Shown here: piece after piece, positions 52,319 through 61,160 of the stretch
How positions within the stretch are numbered: the first letter of the stretch is position 1
How the letters are laid out: each line of letters opens with the position of its first letter
Assembly: GCF_013364215.1 (NCBI RefSeq)
Contig: NZ_CP054923.1
Location: forward strand, 1,240,001 to 1,304,000
Source: Verrucosispora sp. NA02020
GTDB lineage: Bacteria > Actinomycetota > Actinomycetes > Mycobacteriales > Micromonosporaceae
Direction: 5' to 3'
DNA: 64,000 nucleotides
Program-made: the position numbers and the translations under genes
The notes under the pieces: model-generated
What the model was told of the DNA's origin: nothing
What the model saw: the letters and a program-made list of their open reading frames with translations, nothing else
Databases searched by the model: none

Positions 52319-52969
52319 TCAGTTGCGCGCGTCGTCCTGTCGCGGCAGGCCGCCGGGCGGTGCCGACCAGGGCGACGTCCCACTGGTACGCCGGGGCAGC
52401 GGCTCGGTCGGCGTGTCGTCCGGGTCCGGGTAGCCGAGGCTCAGCGGCTCGGTGTCCCGTTCCGCCGACTGCGGCGGCGGCCACTCGGTCACCGGCAGGT
52501 CCTGGGTCGTCGCCTCGGCCGGCGGCGGCACCACCGGTGCGGGCCTCGGCCAGCGCCGCCACCGCTGCCCGCTGAACGTCGCCATCAGCAGCAGCAGGCC
52601 GATCAGGAACAGGGTGCCGTTCTGCACCGGCAGCCGCAGCGGCAGCGGGTCGCCGAGGAACTCCCAGTCGGCCGGGATGCGCTCGCGGACCCGGAAGGGC
52701 GCGACGAACAGCCCGACGTACGGGGTGATCAGCAGCAGCCCGGCCACCAGCGGGCCGAGCGGTGAGATGCGCAGTGTGCCGAGCAGGCCCAACACGATGC
52801 CGCCGACGGCGAGATAGACGGCCGGTTCGATCAGGTTGGCCGTGTTCGAGGTGCCGATCTCCACCCACCGGTCGACTGTGCCGGCCGACCCGTCCTGCCC
52901 CAGGGTGACCAGCACCCAGGTGACCGGTGCCACCACCAGCCCGGCGAGGAAGCTCCACAGATGTCGCAT
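52319..52969 (-). CDS. Small membrane protein of unknown function
   Basis: 216 residues. Four hydrophobic spans are visible at about 4-24, 44-64, 72-97 and 114-132, followed by a Pro/Thr/Glu-rich, probably cytoplasmic tail of about 80 residues. I do not recognise the family. ATG 52969 is chosen over the upstream ORF start because it begins the first span directly and leaves a 23-bp gap to the divergent thioesterase start, which implies a shared promoter region or leaderless transcripts. Confidence 0.75.
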   Translation of the reverse strand: MRHLWSFLAGLVVAPVTWVLVTLGQDGSAGTVDRWVEIGTSNTANLIEPAVYLAVGGIVLGLLGTLRISPLGPLVAGLLLITPYVGLFVAPFRVRERIPADWEFLGDPLPLRLPVQNGTLFLIGLLLLMATFSGQRWRRWPRPAPVVPPPAEATTQDLPVTEWPPPQSAERDTEPLSLGYPDPDDTPTEPLPRRTSGTSPWSAPPGGLPRQDDARN

Positions 52970-52992
52970 CCGCGCACCGTACCGTTTCCGCC

Positions 52993-53517
52993 ATGACCGA
53001 GCACCCCTCCGCCGCGCCACCGGGCAAGCCGACGTCGTACTCCCGCGTGACCCTCAGCCGAATCATGACGGCGGTGGACGTGAACCTCTACGGCACCGTG
53101 CACGGCGGGGTGCTGATGAAGTTCGTGGACGACGTCGCCGGTGCCGCCGCGGCCCGGCACAGCGGGGGTACGGCGGTCACCGCCGCGATCGACGAGATCG
53201 TCTTCTCCGAGCCGGTCCGGGTCGGTGACCTGATCCACGCGTACGCCCAGATCAACTGGACCGGGTCGACGTCGATGGAGGTCGGCGTACGGGTGATGGC
53301 CGAGCGCTGGGACTCGGCCGAGGCGGAGCCGGTGCGGGTGGCCACCGCGTACCTCGTCTTCGTCGGCGTGGAGGTGGGCGGCGCGCCACGGGCGGTGCGG
53401 CCGGTGCTGCCGGAGACGGCGGAGGACAGCCGTCGCTGGCGTGAGGCGGAGATCCGCCGGGCGCACCGGCTCGCCCGCCGCCGCGCCATCCAGCACGCGC
53501 GGCGCGAGTCCGGCTGA
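52993..53517 (+). CDS. Hot-dog acyl-CoA thioesterase
   Basis: 174 residues of the acyl-CoA hydrolase (YciA/BACH) family: VTLSRIMTAVDVNLYGTVHGGVLMKFVDDVAGAAAARH with the catalytic Asp in the DVNLYGTVHGG...MKFVDD helix, then IDEIVFSEPVRVGDLIHAYAQIN. It hydrolyses acyl-CoA to the free acid and CoA. ATG 52993 matches the family start. It lies between the membrane-protein gene and acetoacetyl-CoA synthetase. Confidence 0.9.
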   Translation: MTEHPSAAPPGKPTSYSRVTLSRIMTAVDVNLYGTVHGGVLMKFVDDVAGAAAARHSGGTAVTAAIDEIVFSEPVRVGDLIHAYAQINWTGSTSMEVGVRVMAERWDSAEAEPVRVATAYLVFVGVEVGGAPRAVRPVLPETAEDSRRWREAEIRRAHRLARRRAIQHARRESG

Positions 53518-53535
53518 GCGGTTGTCGTGGCCTGC

Positions 53536-53597
53536 TGCGTTAGCAGGGGACCCTGGTACTACCGCAGGCGTTAACAAGGTGCCCTTCCTTACATCCG
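53536..53597. repeat. Degenerate relative of the 15.9-kb palindrome
   Basis: Read on the minus strand this begins CCGGATGTAAGGAAGGG and, after an imperfect hairpin, ends with CCCTGCTAAC, matching the layout of the perfect palindrome at 15862-15925 (CGGATGTAAGGAGGGG, CCCTGCTAT). It follows the thioesterase stop and could act as its terminator. Confidence 0.7.
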
Positions 53598-53694
53598 GGC
53601 GCACCGGTGACGGCAACGGATGCGCGACGGTAGGGCAGGATGACGCCACGGCCCACCGCACAGCGTCGTGCCGGGCCAGGGGAGGAGTGGACCA

Positions 53695-55665
53695 GTGACG
53701 GACGTGCTGTGGACGCCGCCGGCGGACGTGCTCCAGCGCTCACGCATCGGGACGTACCTGCGGTGGCTCGCCGAGAACCGGGGGCTCGATTTCGCCGACT
53801 ACGACGCGCTGTGGCGGTGGTCGGTCACCGACCTGGACGCCTTCTGGCGCTCGATCTGGGACCACTTCGAGGTCGTCGCGCACACCCCGCCGACCGCCAC
53901 CCTGGGCGCCCGCGACATGCCGGGGGCCCGGTGGTTCCCCGACGCCACGCTCAACTACGCCGAGAACGTGCTGCGCATGCCCGGCCGCGCCGACGACGAC
54001 CCGGTGGTGATCGCGCACTCGCAGACCCGTGCCCCGGTCACCCTGACCGCCGCCGAACTGCGCGACCAGGTCCGCCGGGTGGCCGCCGGGCTGCGCCGGC
54101 TCGGCGTGGGCACCGGCGACCGGGTGGCCGCGTACGCACCGAACATCCCCGAGACGTACGTGCTGCTGCTGGCGACGGCCAGCCTCGGGGCGATCTTCTC
54201 CTCGTGCGCGCCGGAGTTCGGCACCCGCAGTGTCACCGACCGCTGGCAGCAGATCGAGCCGACCGTACTGGTCGCGGTGGACGGCTACCGCTACGGCGAC
54301 AAGCCGGTGGACCGGCGTACCGAGGTGGCCGCGATCCGCGCCGCACTGCCGTCGCTGCGGCACACGGTGAGCATCGCCTACCTCGACCCGGCGGCCCCGG
54401 CCCCGGCCGGCGCGCTCTCCTGGGCCGAGCTGGCGGCGGAGACCGACGAACCGGCGACGTTCACCCCGGTCCCGTTCGACCATCCGCTGTACGTGCTCTA
54501 CTCCTCGGGCACCACCGGGTTGCCCAAGCCGATCGTGCACGGGCACGGCGGCATCCTGCTGGAACACCTCAAGATGCTCGCCCTGCACCACGACCTCGGT
54601 CCCGCCGACCGGTTCTTCTGGTTCACCACCACCGGCTGGATGATGTGGAACTTCCTGGTCTCCGGCCCGGCGGTGGGCACGACGATCGTGCTGTTCGACG
54701 GCAACCCGGGCCACCCGGACCTGGGCGGGCTGTGGCGGCTCGCCGAGGAGACCGGCACCACCTACTTCGGCACCTCGGCGCCGTACCTGCTGGCCTGTCG
54801 CAAGGCGGGCCTGGCCCCGCGTGAGATCGCCGACCTGTCCGCGCTGCGCGGGCTGGGTTCGACCGGTGCGCCGCTGCCCGCCGAGGGCTTCACCTGGGTG
54901 TACGAGACGGTCGGCACCGACCTGCAACTCCAGTCGCTGTCCGGTGGCACCGACGTGTGCACCGGCTTCGTCGGCGGCGTGCCGCTGCTGCCGGTGCACG
55001 CCGGTGAGATCACCTGCCGGGCGCTCGGCGCCAGGGTGGAGGCCCGCTCGGCCGACGGCACCCCGGTCATCGGCGAACTGGGCGAACTGGTCATCACCGC
55101 GCCGATGCCGAGCATGCCGGTGGGCTTCTGGAACGACCCCGACGGGACCCGCTACCGGGAGGCGTACTTCGACGTCTACCCCGGAGTCTGGCGGCACGGC
55201 GACTGGATCACCATCAACGCGCGCGGTGGTTGCGTGATCACCGGTCGATCCGACGCCACCCTGAACCGGGGCGGCGTACGCCTGGGCACCGCCGAGTTCT
55301 ACTCCGTGGTGGAGGGGCTGGACGAGGTCGTCGACTCGGTGGTCGTACACCTGGAGGACGACGAGGGCGGCGCCGGTGAGCTGCTGCTCTTCGTGGTCCT
55401 CGCCGACGGCCTCACCCTCGACGACGATCTGCGCGCGACGATCTGCCGCGAGCTGCGCACCGCCCTCTCACCCCGGCACGTCCCCGACGAGATCCACCAG
55501 GTGCGCGCGGTGCCCCGGACCCTGTCGGCGAAGAAGCTGGAGGTACCGGTCAAGAAGATCCTCACCGGTACCCCGGTCGACCAGGCCGCCGCCAAGGGCG
55601 CCCTGGCCAACCCCGACTCCCTGACCGCCTTCGCCACCCTCGCCCAATCCCGCCCCACCCCCTAA
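53695..55665 (+). CDS. Acetoacetyl-CoA synthetase
   Basis: 656 residues, the typical length of acetoacetate-CoA ligases. The ACS-type N-terminus (YLRWLAENRGLDFADYDALWRWSVTDLDAFWRSIWDHF) leads to the P-loop VLYSSGTTGLPKPIVHGHGG, TTTGWMMWNFLVSG, LSGGTDVCTGFVGG and a C-terminal VRAVPRTLSAKKLEVPVKKIL with the catalytic Lys. It converts acetoacetate to acetoacetyl-CoA. GTG 53695 has GGAGGAG upstream. Probably a core gene rather than part of the catabolic island. Confidence 0.93.
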   Translation: MTDVLWTPPADVLQRSRIGTYLRWLAENRGLDFADYDALWRWSVTDLDAFWRSIWDHFEVVAHTPPTATLGARDMPGARWFPDATLNYAENVLRMPGRADDDPVVIAHSQTRAPVTLTAAELRDQVRRVAAGLRRLGVGTGDRVAAYAPNIPETYVLLLATASLGAIFSSCAPEFGTRSVTDRWQQIEPTVLVAVDGYRYGDKPVDRRTEVAAIRAALPSLRHTVSIAYLDPAAPAPAGALSWAELAAETDEPATFTPVPFDHPLYVLYSSGTTGLPKPIVHGHGGILLEHLKMLALHHDLGPADRFFWFTTTGWMMWNFLVSGPAVGTTIVLFDGNPGHPDLGGLWRLAEETGTTYFGTSAPYLLACRKAGLAPREIADLSALRGLGSTGAPLPAEGFTWVYETVGTDLQLQSLSGGTDVCTGFVGGVPLLPVHAGEITCRALGARVEARSADGTPVIGELGELVITAPMPSMPVGFWNDPDGTRYREAYFDVYPGVWRHGDWITINARGGCVITGRSDATLNRGGVRLGTAEFYSVVEGLDEVVDSVVVHLEDDEGGAGELLLFVVLADGLTLDDDLRATICRELRTALSPRHVPDEIHQVRAVPRTLSAKKLEVPVKKILTGTPVDQAAAKGALANPDSLTAFATLAQSRPTP

Positions 55666-55761
55666 CCACCCCACCCCACCCCAGCCGCCGCCCTCCCCGC
55701 CCTCCCCGCCGCCCCGCCCTCCCCGCCGCCCCGCCCCGCCCCGCCGCCCGCCCCTCCCCGC

Positions 55762-55828
55762 CGCGTTGATCAAGAGGTTTGCGTCCAAAATCCCGCCCGT
55801 CCCCGATGCAAACCTCTTGATCAACGCG
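55762..55828. repeat. Inverted repeat, 21-bp perfect arms
   Basis: Arms 55762-55782 and 55808-55828 are exact inverted copies (CGCGTTGATCAAGAGGTTTG plus C) around a 25-nt loop. It lies about 97 bp past the acetoacetyl-CoA synthetase stop and may terminate both flanking genes. I recall similar GATCAAGAGG palindromes between genes in Micromonospora; not verified here. Confidence 0.8.
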
Positions 55829-55879
55829 CCCCCCACACCTGCCGCGCGCCGCTCGCCCCGCCTCGCCCTGACTGCCCCA

Positions 55880-55951
55880 TCGATCATGGACTTGGGGTGA
55901 GGGCGAAAGGGGTGAATGTGGGCGGAACGTCAGCCACAGCTCCATGATCGA
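55880..55951. repeat. Inverted repeat, 11-bp arms around a 50-nt loop
   Basis: TCGATCATGGA at 55880-55890 is matched by TCCATGATCGA at 55941-55951. It shares the GATCA core with the neighbouring palindrome. Confidence 0.6.
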
Positions 55952-56083
55952 CGGAGGAGGGGAAGACGTGCGGAGTGCCGGGACGGTCTCCGGCGCGGCG
56001 CGGCACGGCGCGGCACGGTGGGCGGGGGCAGGGCGGCGGGGGCGGGTGCGGGGCGGGGAAGGCGGGGAGCGGGGGGAAGGGGC

Positions 56084-56773
56084 TCAGGGGAGGGTTCGGG
56101 TGGCTTTTTCGGTGGTGGCTCGGGTGGGTAGTCGGGTGTGGTCGGGGTGGGCGCAGAGGACGGTCGACGCGCGGGCGGTGAGCGGGGCGAGCAGCCAGTC
56201 GACCGGGTCGGGCAGGGCGTCCACGTCGATCAGGACCCGCTCGCCCGGGGAGATGCCCAACTCGGTCGCGCGGGCGGTCGCCCGCTCACGCAGCGTGACG
56301 TGGCCCGGTCCGCCGGGCGGGTACGCGCCGAAGTGGTCGCCGTGGGCGCGTACCTCGGTCACGTAGTCGGCGAAGCCGGACGGCACCTCCCGCAGCGGCA
56401 GCGCGAACGGGTGCAGGGCGAGCGCGTACCGGTCGGCGGCCGACCAGGCGTCCGCCTCGGCGGCCCGGTCGGCGGTGGCGAACAGGACGTCCACGGCACC
56501 CGGTCGATCGGCCACGGTCAGGCCGGCCGACCAGCAGCCGAGCAGCACGGCGGCGGTCTGCCAGTGTGGTGGCAGCAGCACCGCCGCAGTGTCACCGGGC
56601 CCGAGCGACAGTTCGTCGACGAGCAGGTTGGCGGTCTTGGCCACCCAGTTCGTCAACGTGGCGCCGGAGAGTTCGGTGCGTTCACCGGTCGCGTCGTCGT
56701 ACCAGGTGAGCAGCGGTCGGGTCGGGTCGGTCGCGATCGCGTCGGGCAGGACGCGGGCAATGTTGTCGGCCAT
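56084..56773 (-). CDS. TIGR03089 family protein (adenylate-forming-enzyme-like fragment)
   Basis: 229 residues resembling the N-terminal part of AMP-forming ligases (RPLLTWYDDATGERTELSGATLTNWVAKTANLLVDELSLGPGDTAAVLLPPHWQTAAVLLGCWSAG) but lacking the P-loop and C-terminal domain. This matches the actinobacterial TIGR03089 family of unknown function. ATG 56773. It is divergent from the glycosyltransferase gene, and its 3' end runs into the G-rich tract. Confidence 0.85.
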   Translation of the reverse strand: MADNIARVLPDAIATDPTRPLLTWYDDATGERTELSGATLTNWVAKTANLLVDELSLGPGDTAAVLLPPHWQTAAVLLGCWSAGLTVADRPGAVDVLFATADRAAEADAWSAADRYALALHPFALPLREVPSGFADYVTEVRAHGDHFGAYPPGGPGHVTLRERATARATELGISPGERVLIDVDALPDPVDWLLAPLTARASTVLCAHPDHTRLPTRATTEKATRTLP

Positions 56774-56924
56774 CGGCGCGAACGATACGCCGCCGCCGCG
56801 CGTACTCGATGACAGTCACAAGTCGGCGAACCGTCGGGTCGGAGTCAGCGTCCGTACTCGGCACCGGCGTAGGCTTGCCCGAAGTGTTGTTCCCCACAGT
56901 CCCGCCACCACAAGGAGTCGCCCC

Positions 56925-58070
56925 GTGACCGCCGGTCGCCCGCCCCGCGTGCTCATCGACGCCACGAGTGTCCCCGCCGACCGCGGGGGCGTCGGTAGAT
57001 ACGTCGACGGTCTGCTCGGCGCCCTCGGCAAGGTGTGCGGGTCGGCGGTGGAACTGGTCGTGGTCAGTCTCCGCACCGACCTGGACCGCTATCGCCGGAT
57101 GCTGCCCGGAGCCGAGATCGTCCCCGCTCCCGCCGCCGTCGCGCACCGTCCCGCCCGGCTCGCCTGGGAGCAGACCGGCCTGCCCCTGCTCGCGCAGCAG
57201 GTCGGTGCCGAGGTGCTGCACTCGCCCTTCTACACCTGCCCGTTGCGGGCCGGCTGCCCGGTCACGGTGACCCTGCACGACGCGACCTTCTTCACCGAGC
57301 CGGAGCACTACGACAAGTCCCGCCGGACGTTCTTCCGCAGCGCGATCAAGACCTCGCTGCGCCGCGCCAACCGGGTGATCGTGCCGAGCAAGGCCACCCG
57401 GGACGAGCTGATCCGGCTGCTGGACGCCGATCCGACCCGGATCGACGTGGCCTACCACGGTGTCGACCAGGACGCCTTCCACGCCCCCGGCGACGAGGAG
57501 AAGGCCCGGGTACGCGCCCGGCTGGGCCTGGGCGGCAGCAGCTACGTGGCCTTCCACGGCGCGAAGGAGCCGCGTAAGAACGTGCCGAACCTGATCCGTG
57601 GGTGGGCCCGGGCGGTCACCGACCGGGAGGACCCGCCGGCCCTGGTGATCGCCGGTGGTCAGGGGCACGACGACGACATCGACCGGGCCGCCGCCGAGGT
57701 GCCGTCGCACCTGCGGCTGCTGCGCCCCGGTTATCTGCGGTACGCCGACCTGCCCGGCTTCCTCGGCGGTGCCCTGGTGGCCGCGTATCCGTCCTACGGG
57801 GAGGGTTTCGGTCTGCCGGTGCTGGAGGCGATGGCGTGCGCCGCACCGGTGCTCACCACGCCCCGGCTCTCCCTGCCCGAGGTGGGCGGTGAGGCGGTGG
57901 CGTATACCAGTGAGGACCCGGACCAGATCGCCACCGACCTGGTCGCGCTGCTCGACGACGAGCCGCGTCGGTTGTCGCTGGCCAAGGCCGGACTCGACCG
58001 GGCCAAGGAGTTCACCTGGGAGTCGAGCGCCGAGGTGCACATCGCCGCCTGGTCACGAGTACGCGCCTGA
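56925..58070 (+). CDS. Glycosyltransferase, GT-B fold (GT4-like)
   Basis: 381 residues: RVLIDATSVPADRGGVGRYVDGLL N-terminus, then VAFHGAKEPRKNVPNLIRGW and the donor-site motif SYGEGFGLPVLEAMACAAPVL (EX7E-type), typical of retaining mannosyl/glucosyltransferases. GTG 56925 has AAGGAG 7 bp upstream; the open frame to 56475 is an antisense shadow of the TIGR03089 gene. It lies next to GDP-mannose synthesis, so GDP-mannose is a likely donor. Confidence 0.92.
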   Translation: MTAGRPPRVLIDATSVPADRGGVGRYVDGLLGALGKVCGSAVELVVVSLRTDLDRYRRMLPGAEIVPAPAAVAHRPARLAWEQTGLPLLAQQVGAEVLHSPFYTCPLRAGCPVTVTLHDATFFTEPEHYDKSRRTFFRSAIKTSLRRANRVIVPSKATRDELIRLLDADPTRIDVAYHGVDQDAFHAPGDEEKARVRARLGLGGSSYVAFHGAKEPRKNVPNLIRGWARAVTDREDPPALVIAGGQGHDDDIDRAAAEVPSHLRLLRPGYLRYADLPGFLGGALVAAYPSYGEGFGLPVLEAMACAAPVLTTPRLSLPEVGGEAVAYTSEDPDQIATDLVALLDDEPRRLSLAKAGLDRAKEFTWESSAEVHIAAWSRVRA

Positions 58071-58118
58071 CGGTGGCAACCCGGCACCCGGAGCGGGCGG
58101 TTCGGGCATGATGTCCTG

Positions 58119-59210
58119 GTGATCTATGTCGTCATTCCGGCGGGTGGCAGTGGCACAAGGTTGTGGCCGTTGTCCCGCTCCGGCCATCCCAAGTTCCTCC
58201 ACCCGTTCACCGGCACCCCGGCCTCGTTGCTCCAGGCGACGGTGGAGCGGGCGGCGCCGCTGACCACTCCGGAGCGGACCATGGTGGTCACCGGAGCCGC
58301 GCACGCGGCGGCGGTGGCCCGCCAGTTGACCGGGCTCCCCGAGGAGAACATCCTCATCGAACCGTCGCCGCGGGACTCCTGCGCGGCCATCGCGCTGGCC
58401 GCGGCGGTGATCGCGGTGCGGGACCCGGACGCGGTGATGGGGTCGTTCGCGGCGGACCACCTCATCGGTCAGCCCGAGCGGTGGGTGGAGACGGTCGAGG
58501 CAGCGGTCCGGGGCGCGGACCAGGGTCTGCTGATGACCGTCGGGATCACCCCGACCCGGGCGGAGACCGGCTACGGGTACCTCCAGACCGGTGATCCGGT
58601 GGGTGACGGTCCGATGCGTCCGGTCGTCGAGTTCAAGGAGAAGCCGAACGCCGAGGTCGCCGAGGCGTACGTCCGGTCCGGTCGGTATCTGTGGAACGCC
58701 GGCATGTTCGTCTGGCGGGTGTCGGCGTTCCTCGCCGAGCTGGCCCGCCAGCAGCCCGCCCTGCACACCGGCGTGACCGCGATCGCGGCGGTGTGGGGCA
58801 CCCCCGAGCAGGACGACGTGCTCGGCGCGGTCTGGCCGACGCTGCCGAAGATCTCGGTCGACTACGCGGTGATGGAGGGCGCGGCGAGCGCCGGTCGGGT
58901 CGCCACGGTGCCGGGCGACTTCCGCTGGAACGACGTGGGCGACTTCCACACCCTCGGTGAGGTGTTGCCGACCGACGACGCCGGCAACGTGGTGATCGGT
59001 GGCGACGTCAAGGCCGAGGTGCTGTTGCGCGACAGCAGCGGGTGTGTGGTGGTGCCGCAGTCCGGGCGGATGGTGGCCGGCGTCGGCGTGCGCGACCTGA
59101 TCGTGGTCGACACGCCGGACGCGTTGCTGGTCTGCCCGCGCGATCGCGCCCAGGACGTCAAGGCGATCGTGGACGAACTCAAGGCGCGAGGTGAGGACCG
59201 GCTCGTCTGA
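58119..59210 (+). CDS. manC: Mannose-1-phosphate guanylyltransferase
   Basis: 363 residues: the nucleotidyltransferase signature PAGGSGTRLWPLSRSGHPKF, EPSPRDSCAAIALAA, FKEKPNAEVAEAYV, WNAGMFVWRVSAFL, DYAVMEGA and DFRWNDVGDF. It makes GDP-mannose from mannose-1-phosphate and GTP. It lacks the isomerase domain of bifunctional enzymes. GTG 58119 begins the canonical IYVVIPAGG. Its last 32 bp overlap the convergent NUDIX gene. Confidence 0.93.
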   Translation: MIYVVIPAGGSGTRLWPLSRSGHPKFLHPFTGTPASLLQATVERAAPLTTPERTMVVTGAAHAAAVARQLTGLPEENILIEPSPRDSCAAIALAAAVIAVRDPDAVMGSFAADHLIGQPERWVETVEAAVRGADQGLLMTVGITPTRAETGYGYLQTGDPVGDGPMRPVVEFKEKPNAEVAEAYVRSGRYLWNAGMFVWRVSAFLAELARQQPALHTGVTAIAAVWGTPEQDDVLGAVWPTLPKISVDYAVMEGAASAGRVATVPGDFRWNDVGDFHTLGEVLPTDDAGNVVIGGDVKAEVLLRDSSGCVVVPQSGRMVAGVGVRDLIVVDTPDALLVCPRDRAQDVKAIVDELKARGEDRLV

Positions 59211-59793
59211 ACGCGGCCAGTCCGGGTGGCATGAGCCGTGCGGTCCCGCCGGCCAGCGGTTGCGGCAGTTGGTCCGGCGGGAACCAGCCGAGCGCCTCGG
59301 ACTCCGCGCTGACCGTCTCGACCGCGCCGGGCGGGGCGATGACGGCGAAGCGTACGTCGTGGTGCAGGGAACCGCCCTGGCAGCCGACCTCGTGCACGTC
59401 CACGTCGATCGGCACCGGGTCCACCCGCAGGCCGGTGATGCCGGACTCCTCGGTCGCCTCGCGGAGCGCGGCCCCGGCCAGTGTCCGGTCGCCCGACTCG
59501 CAGTGCCCGCCGAGCTGCACCCAGCGGTGGAACTTGCGGTGCAGGCAGAGCAGCACGCGGGTGCCGGTCGAGTCGAACAGCAGGGCGCTGGCGGTGACGT
59601 GTCCGGCCCGGTGCTCGCGGCTCATCGCGACCGGTCCGGCGGTCAGCAGGTCGAGGGTGCGGTCCCGGGCGGTCGCGGCGTCCGGGCTGGTCGGCGTCCA
59701 TCCGGTGAGGACCGCCGACGCGTCGGTGTGCAGTGCGGCCCAACCGTGCTCCGGGGCCTGCGGGTGCTCCTCGGTCGCGTGAGGCGTCGACAC
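59179..59793 (-). CDS. NUDIX hydrolase
   Basis: 204 residues, with the NUDIX box at about 95-118 (GGHCESGDRTLAGAALREATEESG: the invariant G, E, REXXEE and G are present). It hydrolyses a nucleoside diphosphate linked to another moiety; the substrate is unknown. GTG 59793 is chosen for the CCCCTCCTT complement (AAGGAGGGG) just upstream; a longer frame to 59994 has no such site. It converges on manC with a 32-bp overlap of coding ends. Confidence 0.9.
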   Translation of the reverse strand: MSTPHATEEHPQAPEHGWAALHTDASAVLTGWTPTSPDAATARDRTLDLLTAGPVAMSREHRAGHVTASALLFDSTGTRVLLCLHRKFHRWVQLGGHCESGDRTLAGAALREATEESGITGLRVDPVPIDVDVHEVGCQGGSLHHDVRFAVIAPPGAVETVSAESEALGWFPPDQLPQPLAGGTARLMPPGLAAFRRAGPHLAP

Positions 59794-60118
59794 GGCCCCT
59801 CCTTCCGTCCCGCACAGCGTACGGGCGGGTGGGAGGGGAGTTGCGGGGCGGGACGGTGCACGACCGGGCGGCACCCCTGCGGAAGCGTGAGCCGCAGACC
59901 CTCGTGCGGTGCCACCCGGTCGAGCCGTCCTGCGGCCCCCGGACTCCGCAGTGGCGGCACGCGATGCGTGCTGTCCCTGCGGCACGCAGAGCATGGCGGA
60001 CCCGGGCGGCGCGAGTCGAGGTCTTTTAGCCCACGCTTAACAGACCAAGGCGATGTGTCCCAGGTAAAGTGCCTAGCGTCGCCGGGCGTCCCTCGGTCGG
60101 GTGACGGGGAGCCGTTCC
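59794..60118. other. Intergenic region between NUDIX and ArsR-type genes
   Basis: 325 bp without a credible gene. It must hold the two divergent promoters. The stretch 60024-60070 is relatively AT-rich (TTTTAGCC, CTTAACAG, GGTAAAGT) and is the most likely promoter area for the rightward regulator gene, but no -35/-10 pair at normal spacing was found. Confidence 0.5.
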
Positions 60119-61108
60119 ATGCTGAAGATCCACTTCTCCGGCGAGGACATCCTCCGGACCAGAGTCGCTCCGGCTGCGGACCCGATCTGGGAAGTGGTGC
60201 TGAGCCTGCACCTGCTGCCCGGACGCAGCCGGGACCCACTGCTCGCCGGTTGGCGACGTGAGGTCATGCGCGGCCTGCGCCGGCAGGATGACGCCGACGG
60301 GCTGCGGCTGCTGCTGGCGTTGAACCCGCCGCGTGGCTACTTCCCGGACTTCCTCACCCCGCACGAGAGCGTGGGCGGGTTCGAGGCCGGGATGGAGGCG
60401 CTGCGGCGTACCCCTGCCACCCTGCTGCACCGCGACCTGAGCCGGCTGGCCAGCGGTCGGAGCCTGCCCACCGGGGCCGACGCCGTGGCCCGGGGCGAGC
60501 CGCGGGCGCTGGAAGACCTGACCGATGCCATGAGCCGGTACCGCGACCTGGCGCTCGGTCCCTACTGGGAGCGGGTGCAGGCGGCGGTGGACGCCGACCG
60601 GAACCGGCGGGCGCGGGCCATGCTCGACGGCGGGATCGAGGGTCTGCTGACCTCCCTGCGGCCCGGTGTGCGCTGGGAGTCCGGCGTGCTGCACATCCCC
60701 GACTATCCGAACAGCCGTGAACTGCACCTGCTGGGGCGGGGGCTGCTGCTGGTGCCGTCGTTCTTCTGCGCGAAGACACCGGTGGCGCTGGTCGACCCGG
60801 AGCTGCCGCCGGTGCTGGTCTATCCGGTGGACCGGCTGGGTGGACTCGTCGTCGACGGGGCCGACGGCGCCGGCACCGGCCGTACGGCGCTGGCGGCGCT
60901 GCTCGGCCGGACCCGGGCGGCGGTCCTGGCCGCCACCGACGGCGGGTGCAGCACGGGCGAGCTGGCCCGCCGGTTGCGGATCTCGGCGGCGGCGGCCAGC
61001 CAGCACACCACCGTGCTGCGCAACGCCGGCCTGCTGGTGAGCCACCGCGACCGCAACACCGTCCTGCACACCCCCACCCCGCTGGGCCGCGCCCTGCTCA
61101 ACCCCTGA
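60119..61108 (+). CDS. ArsR-type winged-helix transcriptional regulator
   Basis: 329 residues. The first 250 form an uncharacterised domain found in large actinomycete ArsR-like regulators (MLKIHFSGEDILRTRVAPAADPIWEVVLSLHLL). The C-terminal 65 hold the winged helix (RAAVLAATDGGCSTGELARRLRISAAAASQHTTVLRNAGLLVS). ATG 60119 is preferred over GTG 60101 because the family begins here. The target is unknown; it is not part of an operon with the F420 genes. Confidence 0.9.
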   Translation: MLKIHFSGEDILRTRVAPAADPIWEVVLSLHLLPGRSRDPLLAGWRREVMRGLRRQDDADGLRLLLALNPPRGYFPDFLTPHESVGGFEAGMEALRRTPATLLHRDLSRLASGRSLPTGADAVARGEPRALEDLTDAMSRYRDLALGPYWERVQAAVDADRNRRARAMLDGGIEGLLTSLRPGVRWESGVLHIPDYPNSRELHLLGRGLLLVPSFFCAKTPVALVDPELPPVLVYPVDRLGGLVVDGADGAGTGRTALAALLGRTRAAVLAATDGGCSTGELARRLRISAAAASQHTTVLRNAGLLVSHRDRNTVLHTPTPLGRALLNP

Positions 61109-61160
61109 TCGACCGGCACCGGCGGTCGGCTCTCGACCGGGCGGGCCCGATGGCGGGTCC

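Larger units (their letters stand above)
55666..56083. other. Gene-free structured region with extreme strand skew
   Basis: No credible gene in 418 bp. From about 55660 to 55761 the plus strand is almost only C with units like CCCTCCCCGCC. From about 56004 to 56100 it is almost only G with short breaks, so the two blocks are roughly complementary. Between them lie two inverted repeats (55762-55828 and 55880-55951). G-runs could form quadruplexes. Open frames here are composition artefacts. Confidence 0.8.

Noticed and set aside
55468..55945. Gly/Arg-rich open frames across the C-rich tract after acetoacetyl-CoA synthetase
   Set aside because: They are low-complexity products of the CCCTCCCCGCC repeats, without start signals or family resemblance.
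60035..60072. A sigma-70-type promoter with TTAACA and TAAAGT ahead of the ArsR-type gene
   Set aside because: The spacing is 22 bp, outside the normal 16-19 bp range.
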